Shown here: piece by piece, positions 36,266 to 44,629 of the stretch
Layout: each line of letters begins with the position of its first letter
Position numbering within the stretch: the stretch's first letter is position 1
NCBI GenBank assembly: GCA_016712865.1
Contig: JADJQH010000008.1
Coordinates: forward strand, 744,001 to 808,000
Length of the DNA: 64,000 nucleotides
Reading direction: 5' to 3'
From: Dokdonella sp.
Lineage (GTDB): Bacteria; Pseudomonadota; Gammaproteobacteria; Xanthomonadales; Rhodanobacteraceae
Translations under genes and position numbers: made by a program
The notes under the pieces: generated by a model
What the model saw: only the letters and a program-made list of their open reading frames with translations
Database searches by the model: none
What the model was told of the DNA's origin: nothing

Positions 36266-38373
36266 GCGTTTTCAGCCTCGGTGTCGTCATCGGCGGCACC
36301 GATGAACAGCAGTGCATTGCGCGCCGCATCATCCGGGAGCCGGATTTGCCAACGCTTTTCCAGGAACTTCAGCAGCCGCGTCCCACGCGCGCGAATCTCG
36401 TCCGGTCCCCAGTCCTCGCAACGGGACACCTCGATCTCGGAATGTGATCCGTCCGCATAGCCGTTGCGCAGCTTGTTGCCATCCGCGCTGAGCTTGGGCG
36501 TCTTCTTCTCGGCGAAGGCGTCGTTTTGCAATGACGAATTGATGGCCGAGGACAGCAGCAGCAGGTTGCCAAGGCTATTGCGATACGCCTCACGGTCCTT
36601 CTTGCGGACACCCTTGAACGCACGCGCCCATTCCTTGGTCTCGGTCTGCGGGTACACGTGTTCGATGGAGATGGTCTCCTTCGGCGTCTTGAGCAGGTCC
36701 GACCAATCCAGCTTTTTCTGCCGGCTTGACGACAACAGGCTCAACTCGTACTCGTACAGGAAATAGCGGAGCCCGGACCAGCCGTAGTATCCCTGGCCAT
36801 CATCGAACTTCTTCTGCATCAGCAACTGGAATTCATCGGGCTTGAACTCGCCGCTGTCGGTGAAGGTGTAGCCCATCCGGTTCTGCAGCCGTTCCTTCAA
36901 TTGGGCCAGGCTCATCTCGCCACGATCCACCGCGCGCACGGCGTTGCTGAACTCGGAGCTGCGATAGTTCGAGCGCGCCTGTGTCATCCGGAACAGGACG
37001 AAGATGAAGCGCTCGATCGCCTTGAAGCTGTCGATGCGCTCCTGCGAATTCTTGAACTTCTTCAGGATCACCATCAGCAGCGGGCGGAAGTACGCCATGC
37101 CCAGACGGTTCAAGCGCTGGATCCATTCGACTTCGCCGGTGGTCAAGTCGCCGGAAAGTTCCGGATAGAACGTCTGGAACCAGTGCGCCGAGGAGGATTG
37201 CAGGCTTTTGACGTAGTCGCGGATCTCGTGCGGCCGCAGCTCGGCCACCCGCTTCGGTTCGATCGTCTCGGATTCTTCCACGCCTGCATCGGAATCGGGC
37301 TCAAGGTCCGCGTCCGATGTCTGTTCTTCGGCTTCCTCCAGCTCGATGTCCTGCACCACCTTGCGGTGAATGCGCTTGGGATTGAACTGCTCGTCCAGCA
37401 GGAACCGAATGTAGTCCTTGCCCGTCTGCCTGGAGAACTTGAAGTACATCATCCAGTGCGCGCGCAGGAAATCGTCGTCGTTCAGCGGCTTGGACTTGTT
37501 GCGGCCCAGTTGGAAGTACACCTCCTTCCATGCGCTGTTGATCAGGTCGCGCAGGTCCTGGCGTTCGGCGGGGTCAAGCTCCTGATCGGTGTACAGCGTG
37601 GTGAGGTAGATCAGGCGGTTCTTGAGCAGTTCCAGATCGGACAGCGATTTGCCGCGGTTGTTCATGGTCTCGAAGGCCACGAACACGTCGAACTCGTCCT
37701 TGATGATGTATTCGTTGAACAGGAACTGCTTGGTCAGTGTGCGATACAACTGCTGCAGACCAGCGACGCCTTCCGCCTCATGCCATGCGCGCAGCTGTTC
37801 CTTGAAATACCGTTTCCCGTTGCCGAGATTGAGCGTGTAGAAGGTCTCGACCACCGTGCCGCCGCCGTCTTCGCCCAGAATCTGGTAGCGCATGTAGTCG
37901 TAGCTGGGGTTGTCGGTGGTGTAGCCGAACTTGTAGGTGCGGAAGGCATTGCCGCCCGGCTTCAGCTTGAACAGGAAGCGACTTTCCAACGCGGCGATGC
38001 TGAGGGTGTCGTTGATGTAGATGGCATCGTCGGCCTTGCCCGCGTTCTCTGGCAATTCGCGCAACAACTCGATGTAGGCCTGCAGGAGCAGGATGAACGT
38101 CGTGAGCCGCTGCTGGCCGTCCACGATGTGGTACAGCCGGTAGGAGTGATCATCGACCAGCCAGAACTCGCGGGCGTCCTTGGCCACCTGCGAGGCGGGA
38201 ATTTCCTTGAGCGTCAGCACGCCGGTGTAATGCGAGCGGCCCTCGGGCAGATTGACCAGGTCTTCCCAGAAGTCTTCCAGCTGCTCGCGACGCCAGGCAT
38301 AGCCGCGCTGGTAATCGGGGATGCGCAGCAGTTTTTCCTTGAACAGGCTGTCCAGTGACCGGGGTTCATCCAT
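36262..38373 (-). CDS. DUF262/DUF1524 nuclease, GmrSD-like
   Basis: A 703-residue protein with an N-terminal DUF262 domain (IPDYQRGYAWRREQ at about 18, IVDGQQRLTTF at 83-93), a helical middle, and a C-terminal DUF1524 His-Me nuclease segment (SIEHVYPQ near 570 and SLGNLLLLSSAINSS). The fused GmrS/GmrD layout is known from type IV enzymes that cut modified DNA and from the BrxU group. Here it is embedded in a type I operon between hsdS and hsdR, with an 8-base overlap upstream and a 4-base overlap downstream, so it is made together with that system. An additional modified-DNA restriction function is an inference. Confidence 0.85.
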   Translation of the reverse strand: MDEPRSLDSLFKEKLLRIPDYQRGYAWRREQLEDFWEDLVNLPEGRSHYTGVLTLKEIPASQVAKDAREFWLVDDHSYRLYHIVDGQQRLTTFILLLQAYIELLRELPENAGKADDAIYINDTLSIAALESRFLFKLKPGGNAFRTYKFGYTTDNPSYDYMRYQILGEDGGGTVVETFYTLNLGNGKRYFKEQLRAWHEAEGVAGLQQLYRTLTKQFLFNEYIIKDEFDVFVAFETMNNRGKSLSDLELLKNRLIYLTTLYTDQELDPAERQDLRDLINSAWKEVYFQLGRNKSKPLNDDDFLRAHWMMYFKFSRQTGKDYIRFLLDEQFNPKRIHRKVVQDIELEEAEEQTSDADLEPDSDAGVEESETIEPKRVAELRPHEIRDYVKSLQSSSAHWFQTFYPELSGDLTTGEVEWIQRLNRLGMAYFRPLLMVILKKFKNSQERIDSFKAIERFIFVLFRMTQARSNYRSSEFSNAVRAVDRGEMSLAQLKERLQNRMGYTFTDSGEFKPDEFQLLMQKKFDDGQGYYGWSGLRYFLYEYELSLLSSSRQKKLDWSDLLKTPKETISIEHVYPQTETKEWARAFKGVRKKDREAYRNSLGNLLLLSSAINSSLQNDAFAEKKTPKLSADGNKLRNGYADGSHSEIEVSRCEDWGPDEIRARGTRLLKFLEKRWQIRLPDDAARNALLFIGAADDDTEAENA

Positions 38374-39607
38374 GGCTTTCGGCCTCGGTGGGTTGCAGCA
38401 AGGGCGTGACGCGGACCTTGCCGGTGAGCAGGTCTTGCATAAGTCCCGCCTTCAGCAGTTTCAATTTGCGCATCGACGTCATGAGTTCATCAATCTCTTT
38501 TTGAACGTCATTCAACGTAGAACCAATAAGATTCTGTTCCTGGAGATCATTTGGCATCTTGAATTGCAAAGTCCCAATCTTGTCCAAACCCAAATCCGGA
38601 ACGCCAATGCTCTGCATGCCTAAGCCCATCTGATCTTGAACTGCGGAGCTGCGAAACGACCACTTTAGGAAAGAAGTATCTGCAACCTCTTGGTCCGGTC
38701 GTATAAGGGCCAAGCTGTGTAAAAGGCTGTACTCAGGGTGTTCGTCTTGCACAACTCTCACGCGACCAAGACCAGCACCGATTCTATGAAGGATGATATC
38801 CCCAGCATTGCTATCAGTCTTCTCGCAGTTCTTCTTGTGGGCAGCTCGCGTAATCATCGGGCAACATGCGAAGTCGATTGACTCATCATCAAAAAACGCC
38901 ATCGGTGAAATAATCAAAACACCATCGTCAACATACTTAGGCGTCGTGTGATCACGATCAGCAATCTTCGTAGTCACTTGCCTCAGTTCCTTCACCTCCC
39001 ACTCCACCGGGATGCGACCGATCGGGGAGTCCTTGAAGGCGTGTGTGGCTTCGGCGCGGAGTTGGCCGTGTGCGTCGATGCCGCGGGTGAGCAGATCCTG
39101 CATCAGGCCGGTCTTGATGCGCTGCTGTTTGGCGATCAGCGCCTCGGTCTGCGCAATCGCACTATCCACCGTGGACAGCACTTCCGCGATTTTGGATTGC
39201 TCGCGTGGCGGCGGAGTCAATACCGGAAGGCGATACAGAACCTCACGCGCAAGACTTGGAACTCCGGTCGCCTCGTTCAAACTACGCAGGTCCATACTAG
39301 ACAAGACGTAGTAGACCCACTTCGGCTCGCACTCTGAGAACTTGCTCAGAAAGTATGCGGTATCGATCGTCCAGAACGGCCCGCCTACAAACTGGACCCT
39401 GTCGATCGTTCCTTTGCGACCAAGCACAACCGAGTCGCCATCATAGAGATACGACGTACCGAACCGATTGTTCTCCGCCGTCCCGTAAACTGGATAAGCA
39501 CCATACGGATCGAGGATCGGCCTTGCGTCACGTCCGTAATTGATCTGCGCCAGTTCACGCAAGGTCTTCAAATTCCACTGCGGCACGGGTGCGTGTTCCT
39601 GCATCAC
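38366..39607 (-). CDS. hsdS: Type I restriction specificity subunit S
   Basis: A 413-residue subunit with the two-half layout of HsdS: a first target domain, a conserved helical spacer ([19 protein letters not shown] then [17 protein letters not shown]), a second target domain, and a second related helix ([20 protein letters not shown]). The two target domains set the bipartite recognition sequence. The target-domain DNA is visibly richer in A and T than hsdM and hsdR around it. It overlaps hsdM by four bases and the DUF262 gene by eight. Confidence 0.93.
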   Translation of the reverse strand: MMQEHAPVPQWNLKTLRELAQINYGRDARPILDPYGAYPVYGTAENNRFGTSYLYDGDSVVLGRKGTIDRVQFVGGPFWTIDTAYFLSKFSECEPKWVYYVLSSMDLRSLNEATGVPSLAREVLYRLPVLTPPPREQSKIAEVLSTVDSAIAQTEALIAKQQRIKTGLMQDLLTRGIDAHGQLRAEATHAFKDSPIGRIPVEWEVKELRQVTTKIADRDHTTPKYVDDGVLIISPMAFFDDESIDFACCPMITRAAHKKNCEKTDSNAGDIILHRIGAGLGRVRVVQDEHPEYSLLHSLALIRPDQEVADTSFLKWSFRSSAVQDQMGLGMQSIGVPDLGLDKIGTLQFKMPNDLQEQNLIGSTLNDVQKEIDELMTSMRKLKLLKAGLMQDLLTGKVRVTPLLQPTEAESHG

Positions 39608-42285
39608 TGATATCCCAATCCCGCCAACATCCCATCCAGCGCCTTCAAAGTGTCACCACGCGCCGCCTCCAGCGTCCGACTCGACACCGCGTACTTGTCC
39701 CACAGGTTCTCCACGCTGGCGATCAGCGCGCGCTTCTCGGCGTTGAGGTAGCGGGTGAGTTCGGCGCGGGCCAGGTCGTCGATCTTTTTCAGGATCAGCG
39801 TGCGCGCCTCGTCCTCGGTGAGTTGGCCGCCGATGGCGGTGAGCAGCGTATCGGTGCGGGCGATGCGAGCCTGCAGCGCTTCCTTGTCGCCGGCCAATGC
39901 GGCGGCCTGCTTCAGGTCGGTCAGCTTGTCCGCGTCCAGCTTGGCCATGCGCTGCTTGATCTGCACGATCTGCGCTTGCTGCTCAGCTTTGAAGGCCTCG
40001 CCGCCGCTGCGTTTGAGTTCCAGCTTTTCGGTGAGATCCGTGCGCTGGGTCTTGTGTTTGGCCTTGGCGCCCTTGATGCGGGTTTCGATGGCCTTGATCG
40101 CCTTGTCCTGCGCCTTCAGCGCCTTGCGCTCCTTGTCGGGGCTGGCGCCGGTGACGTTGTCCAGGTCGTCGATCAGCGCCTTCAGCGCCTTCTTGAGCAC
40201 GGCGGCAGTGGCTTTCTCGTCGGCTTCCGGCTCCCAGCCGGCCACTTCCACTGCGGCCTCCACCGCCTCGTCCAGTTCCGCCTCCGCTTCGGCGATCTTC
40301 GCCTCCAGCGCGTCGATGGCGTCGGCCTCCTTCCGGAAGAACGCGGCGATCAGGTAAGCGTCCGGAATCAGGCTGTGGTGCCAGCCGCTTGCCATGATGG
40401 TCTTGATGTCGTAGCGGATCTGCTGCCACCAGTTGACGAATACGCCGGCGCTCTTGAACTCGTCCAGCACACCCAGCGGGATGAGCTTTTCTTTCAGCGA
40501 GGCAATCAGCTCGCGGCGAATCTCCGGCGTCTTGCGGCCGCCGTTGCCGGCGTTCTCAAGCTCGGCAAAGTCCTTGCTGGCCAGCTGCCACCAGTCGGCC
40601 AGTGCGCTCTGGTGCTGCTCCAGCGTCTGCGTGAGCGCGGCATCGGCTTCCAGCGTGCGCTTGATCGCGGGTTTGTCGCTGATGGCTTCGACAAAGGCCT
40701 GGTATCCCGTGCGTTCGCCGTGGAACAGGTGATCCGGCGCGATGCCGAACTGCCCGAACTGCGGGGCAAGGGCGTCGATCTCCGCCTGCGGGATGCCGCC
40801 GATCAGATGCGCCTGCACGTCCTCGGGTTCCGGGTCCGGCGTGTTGTCCACGTAGCGGCGGATGTTGAGGTTGGCGTCGTGCTGGTCGAGGATTTCGGCC
40901 TTGCTGACCAGGCGCGAGTACTTGGGCAGCTCGCGCTTGTGGGTGAACACGAAGTCGATCTTCTCGATGTCTTCCGGACGCAGCTTGTTCTGCGCCTTGC
41001 CTTCGCCATATTCGCGGTCGGCGTTGATGAACAGGATCTTGTCCTTGAGTTCATCGGGCTTCTGCTTGTTGCAGACCAGCACGCAGGCGGGAATGCCGGT
41101 GCCGTAGAACAGGCCCGGCGGCAGGCTGATGATGGCTTCGATGCAGTCGTCGTTCAAAAACAGTTCGCGGATCAGCTTTTCCTTGCCGCCGCGGAACAGC
41201 ACGCCGTGCGGCATGACGGTGGCCATGCGGCCGTTGGGCTTGAGACTGGCCAGCATGTGCTGGACGAACATCAGGTCGGCTTTCTTGCCGGTTTCCGGGC
41301 ACCACTCGCGGAAGCGGCTGGGGAACTTGACGTTGGCACGGCTGTAGTTCTGCGAGAACGGCGGGTTGGCCAGCACGCGGTCGAACTGGCGGATGCGGCC
41401 GTCTTCCAGAATCTGCGGGTCTTCCAGCGTGTCGCCGTTTTCGATGGTGAAGCGGGTGATGTTGTGGAGGATCATGTTCATGTTGCAGATCGACCACACG
41501 GTGCCGTTGGAATCCTGCCCGTAGAGCGCAAGGTCGTTGGCATCCTGGCCCTGTTCTTCCACGTACTGGTGCGCCTGGATCAGAAAGCCGCCGGAGCCGA
41601 CCGTGGGGTCGTAGATGGTCTGCCCGGCGGCGGGCTTGGTGAGCTGCACCAGCAGGCGCACCACTTCGGCGGGGGTGTAGAACTGACCGCCCTTCTTGCC
41701 GGCGCTGTCGGCAAAGTACTTGATCAGGTACTCGTAGGCCGCGCCGAGCAGGTCCGGGAACTCGAAGCGGTCGTTGACCAGTGGCCCGAAGGCGTTGAAG
41801 TGATCGAGCAGGTCCTTCCACTTCTGGTCGGCGATCTTGGTCTTGCCCTTGACTTCATTGAAGTTGATGTTGCTCTTGAGCACGCCGGCCAGCGAGTCGT
41901 TGCTGTCTTCCAGCGCGGCGATGGCCTTGTTGAGCATGGCACCGATGTCGTGCTTCAGGTCCTTCAGCGCTGGCACGGTGTCGCCGTTGTCATCCGTCCA
42001 CGTTTCGTTCCAGCGCGCGCGCACCGGCACATAGAAGGTTTCGCCATAGCTGGTCCGGTCTTCCAGCAGCTCCGCCAGCAGTTCGGGCTGGTCGGCAAGG
42101 TGGGCGAAGTTGTGCGTGCGCAGGCGCAGGCGCTTGGCGTCGAACTCGTCGGACAAGCGCTTGAGGAACAGCAGCCCGAAGATGAATTCCTTGAACTCGG
42201 AGGCATCCATCTTGCCGCGCAGGATGTCGGCAGCCCCCATCAGGAAGGATTCGAGTTGCGAGAGGGTGACTTTATCGGGGGTCAA
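39604..42285 (-). CDS. hsdM: Type I restriction-modification N6-adenine methylase subunit M
   Basis: An 893-residue methyltransferase. The N-terminal helical HsdM domain is followed by the AdoMet motif DPTVGSGGF (226-234) and the catalytic NPPF at 307-310, the set for an N6-adenine methylase. The C-terminal third (about 640-893) is an unusually long, charged coiled-coil region ([13 protein letters not shown] and similar), beyond the roughly 500 residues of classical HsdM. The start is ATG at 42285. It heads the operon hsdM-hsdS-DUF262-hsdR-YgjP and follows vapBC by 66 bases. Confidence 0.93.
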   Translation of the reverse strand: MTPDKVTLSQLESFLMGAADILRGKMDASEFKEFIFGLLFLKRLSDEFDAKRLRLRTHNFAHLADQPELLAELLEDRTSYGETFYVPVRARWNETWTDDNGDTVPALKDLKHDIGAMLNKAIAALEDSNDSLAGVLKSNINFNEVKGKTKIADQKWKDLLDHFNAFGPLVNDRFEFPDLLGAAYEYLIKYFADSAGKKGGQFYTPAEVVRLLVQLTKPAAGQTIYDPTVGSGGFLIQAHQYVEEQGQDANDLALYGQDSNGTVWSICNMNMILHNITRFTIENGDTLEDPQILEDGRIRQFDRVLANPPFSQNYSRANVKFPSRFREWCPETGKKADLMFVQHMLASLKPNGRMATVMPHGVLFRGGKEKLIRELFLNDDCIEAIISLPPGLFYGTGIPACVLVCNKQKPDELKDKILFINADREYGEGKAQNKLRPEDIEKIDFVFTHKRELPKYSRLVSKAEILDQHDANLNIRRYVDNTPDPEPEDVQAHLIGGIPQAEIDALAPQFGQFGIAPDHLFHGERTGYQAFVEAISDKPAIKRTLEADAALTQTLEQHQSALADWWQLASKDFAELENAGNGGRKTPEIRRELIASLKEKLIPLGVLDEFKSAGVFVNWWQQIRYDIKTIMASGWHHSLIPDAYLIAAFFRKEADAIDALEAKIAEAEAELDEAVEAAVEVAGWEPEADEKATAAVLKKALKALIDDLDNVTGASPDKERKALKAQDKAIKAIETRIKGAKAKHKTQRTDLTEKLELKRSGGEAFKAEQQAQIVQIKQRMAKLDADKLTDLKQAAALAGDKEALQARIARTDTLLTAIGGQLTEDEARTLILKKIDDLARAELTRYLNAEKRALIASVENLWDKYAVSSRTLEAARGDTLKALDGMLAGLGYQ

Positions 42286-42351
42286 AGCGGGGTTCCTTGC
42301 GAGGCGTGGCGCGCGGCGTGACAGGTTTGATGGTGGGACGGGGCGTGTGCA

Positions 42352-42720
42352 TCAATGCCAGCTTATGCCAAAGCGCGCGGCAAGCGATGCCAGCGTCTTG
42401 TCCAGCGTCCACAGGTGTGCACCTGGCGTCACCCGCGCGGAGGCCAGCAAGGTGATGTCCGCCAAGCCGCAGCCCAGGTTGTAGAGCTTTTCGCGTTCGA
42501 TGAAGGCCAGCACTTCGGCCTGAGTGGCCTGCAACGCTCCGCGCAAGCGAGCCAGGTCGGCCAGCGTGCGTTGGCGCGGCGCAGGAGGCGATCCGCAGGC
42601 CAGTTCGGTAAGTACGAAGGGATGGATCAGCACCGCGTCGCGGGCCATGAGGCCAATGAGTTCGGCATTGCCGTGACGGAAGTGATCAACCCAAACGCTG
42701 GTGTCCACCAGCACGTCCAT
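42352..42720 (-). CDS. vapC: VapC-type PIN-domain toxin
   Basis: A 122-residue PIN-domain RNase. The first acidic residues are in MDVLVDTSVWVDHF, a central acidic motif is in LTELACG, and GLADITLLASA contains the third. Such toxins cleave tRNA or rRNA and are neutralised by a small antitoxin encoded just upstream. The ATG at 42720 is the usual PIN start; a longer frame to 42825 overlaps the antitoxin gene and is not convincing. It starts four bases after the antitoxin stop. Confidence 0.9.
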   Translation of the reverse strand: MDVLVDTSVWVDHFRHGNAELIGLMARDAVLIHPFVLTELACGSPPAPRQRTLADLARLRGALQATQAEVLAFIEREKLYNLGCGLADITLLASARVTPGAHLWTLDKTLASLAARFGISWH

Positions 42721-42724
42721 GTGT

Positions 42725-42937
42725 TTAGCGAACCCGAGGTGATGGCTCGCTGCGGCGGCGCGGTATGTCCGGCATCTTTGGCGCCTTGCCACCCAATGCA
42801 GCGAGGCGTTTGGCGGACTGCACACGAATAAACGTGTTCAAGGCTTCGCGAAACAACTCGGCCTTGTCCATGCCCGGGTCGGCCAGCTCCAGCGCCTGCT
42901 GATACAGCTTGTCGTCGAGGGTGACCGTGGTGCGCAT
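42725..42937 (-). CDS. vapB: VapB-type ribbon-helix-helix antitoxin
   Basis: A 70-residue protein. It starts with [19 protein letters not shown], the typical ribbon-helix-helix antitoxin beta strand and helix that bind operator DNA, then a helix [19 protein letters not shown] and a proline/arginine-rich tail that probably covers the toxin site. The ATG at 42937 is preferred over the longer frame. It forms a toxin-antitoxin pair with the VapC gene and lies upstream of hsdM on the same strand. Confidence 0.85.
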   Translation of the reverse strand: MRTTVTLDDKLYQQALELADPGMDKAELFREALNTFIRVQSAKRLAALGGKAPKMPDIPRRRSEPSPRVR

Positions 42938-43102
42938 GGACGTGCTCCGGGTGATGCAGAAAGTGATGCGATTGTGCATCAATCGTGATGCAGCAGCAAA
43001 CGCCTGTGCAAGCAGGTGACGGACCATTGGTCTGCATTCATTCTGGCCGCCTGCCTTGGCCAGACTGATTGCGATTCTCTGTCGCGGGCGGGTCGATCTG
43101 AG

Positions 43103-43867
43103 TCAACTCCGCTTGGCCTTCAGCATCGCCACCATCTCGCCCAGGACGCGTTGGGCTTCGTCGCTGAACCAGCAGGCCAGGAATGCCTCGTCACTCGTTG
43201 CGTTGCGCGCATCGAACAGGGCGCACAGATCGGCGCGTGCGATGCGGCGGGTTTCGCTCATGGCGTGCGGGGCCAGCTTGAGAAGATCCTGCAGCCAGGC
43301 GATGGCGCGTTCCACCACGTGTTCGGCATCGATGAGTTCATCGACCAGGCCAATGCGATGAGCTTCGGCGGATTCAATCATGGCCCCGGCCACCATCAGG
43401 CGTTCGGCGCGATGGGCGCCCAGCAGACGACGCATCGCGGCCTGGATGACCTCGGGCACGACCAGACCGACCTGCGTTTCATTGAGCCCGATCCGATAGG
43501 GACCGTCGGCCATGATGCGGTAGTCGCAATACAGGGTGAGCACGGCGCCGCCGGCCGGACTGTGGCCGGTGATGGCCGCCACCACCGGAACCGGTGACCG
43601 TGCCAGTGCCTCGCACAGGCCGATGAATGCGTGCCAGACCCCGCGCATCGCGTCCTGGTCCAGTTGCAGCAGATGAGGAACATCCAGCCCGCCGGAAAAC
43701 ATGCCGGGTCGACCGGACAGGACAATGGCGCGTGCGCCTTGTGCGGGAGCATCCGTCACGGCCTGGCGCAGGCTGCCGAGCAATTCGCCATCCAGTGCGT
43801 TCACCGGAGGGCGCGCCATGCGCAACTCGTGGATGTCGTGATGGCGGATGATTTCCAGAACGGACAT
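43103..43867 (-). CDS. Enoyl-CoA hydratase/isomerase family protein
   Basis: A 254-residue crotonase-fold protein. The oxyanion-hole segments FSGGLDVPHLL and SPAGGAVLTLYCDYRIM are present, and the region LNETQVGLVVPE contains the glutamate found in hydratases and isomerases. It could be a delta3,delta2-enoyl-CoA isomerase or a hydratase acting on an acyl-CoA. The ATG at 43867 has GAGG upstream and removes a 49-residue non-homologous extension from the longer frame. It stands alone and is divergent from the copper chaperone gene. Confidence 0.85.
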   Translation of the reverse strand: MSVLEIIRHHDIHELRMARPPVNALDGELLGSLRQAVTDAPAQGARAIVLSGRPGMFSGGLDVPHLLQLDQDAMRGVWHAFIGLCEALARSPVPVVAAITGHSPAGGAVLTLYCDYRIMADGPYRIGLNETQVGLVVPEVIQAAMRRLLGAHRAERLMVAGAMIESAEAHRIGLVDELIDAEHVVERAIAWLQDLLKLAPHAMSETRRIARADLCALFDARNATSDEAFLACWFSDEAQRVLGEMVAMLKAKRS

Positions 43868-44058
43868 GGATGACCTCGAAGGTTGTGGATCGGCGGCGCG
43901 GCTGGGTGGCGCAGGGAGTGGAAGTATAGGCGGCATCGGCGCAGCGAAGCCGGTTCGACGGTTGGCGCGACGCCATGCCGCTTGGGGAATGCGCAATTCG
44001 CGCGTCTCCTTCAAAGCGCGTGGAGTAAGATCCCCAGCATTCCCTGGAGAGGTTTCTC

Positions 44059-44529
44059 ATGAAAATCCACACGCGAGTACTTGTTACCCTGGTTGCGATG
44101 ATGCTTGCATTGCCGGCGTGGGCCGCTGCGCAATTGAGCATGGTCAATGCCTGGATTCCGCAGGCACCGCCCGGTGCAGGAGCGATGGCCGGCTACCTCA
44201 CCATCAGCAATGGCGGCGATGCCGCCGTGGATATCCTGGCCGCGCAAAGTGATCGTTTCCGCATGGTTTCCATCCATGAAACCGTCATCGAGAATGGAGT
44301 CGCCCGCATGCGCGAGCTGACGCGGCTGGAGCTAGCGCCGGGCAAGACCGTGCAGTTCAAGCCGGGTGGCTTGCACCTGATGCTGATGCAACCACGCAGT
44401 GAGGTGATGCCGGGTGAGCATATCGAAATCACCTTCCTTCTTTCCGATGGCCAGCGTCTGCCAGCCATTTTTGAAGTGCAGGCGGCCGATGCGGATGCAA
44501 AGGATGACCACGCCGGGCACGAGCATTGA
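44059..44529 (+). CDS. Periplasmic copper chaperone PCu(A)C
   Basis: A 156-residue exported protein (signal 1-22, AWAAA). The copper-binding set H-x10-M-x21-H-x-M is fully present as His73, Met84, His106 and Met108. Such proteins deliver copper(I) to the CuA centre of cytochrome oxidase or to other periplasmic copper enzymes. The C-terminal tail (KDDHAGHEH) may also bind metal. A GGAGAGG ribosome site precedes the ATG. No ScoI homologue is adjacent in this window. Confidence 0.9.
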   Translation: MKIHTRVLVTLVAMMLALPAWAAAQLSMVNAWIPQAPPGAGAMAGYLTISNGGDAAVDILAAQSDRFRMVSIHETVIENGVARMRELTRLELAPGKTVQFKPGGLHLMLMQPRSEVMPGEHIEITFLLSDGQRLPAIFEVQAADADAKDDHAGHEH

Positions 44530-44629
44530 GCGGCGTTGGGTGGGTGCAGGTGCCGGCCAATTGCCTTTTGCTGCAATGCGTCGAAGAATGACGGGTCGCT
44601 GATTTCCTTTCCTGCCCGCATCCTGATCC

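Noticed and set aside
39589..42321. A 910-codon open frame on the strand opposite hsdM
   Set aside because: It is a shadow of hsdM in high-GC DNA; it has no recognisable domain and hsdM is complete in the other strand.
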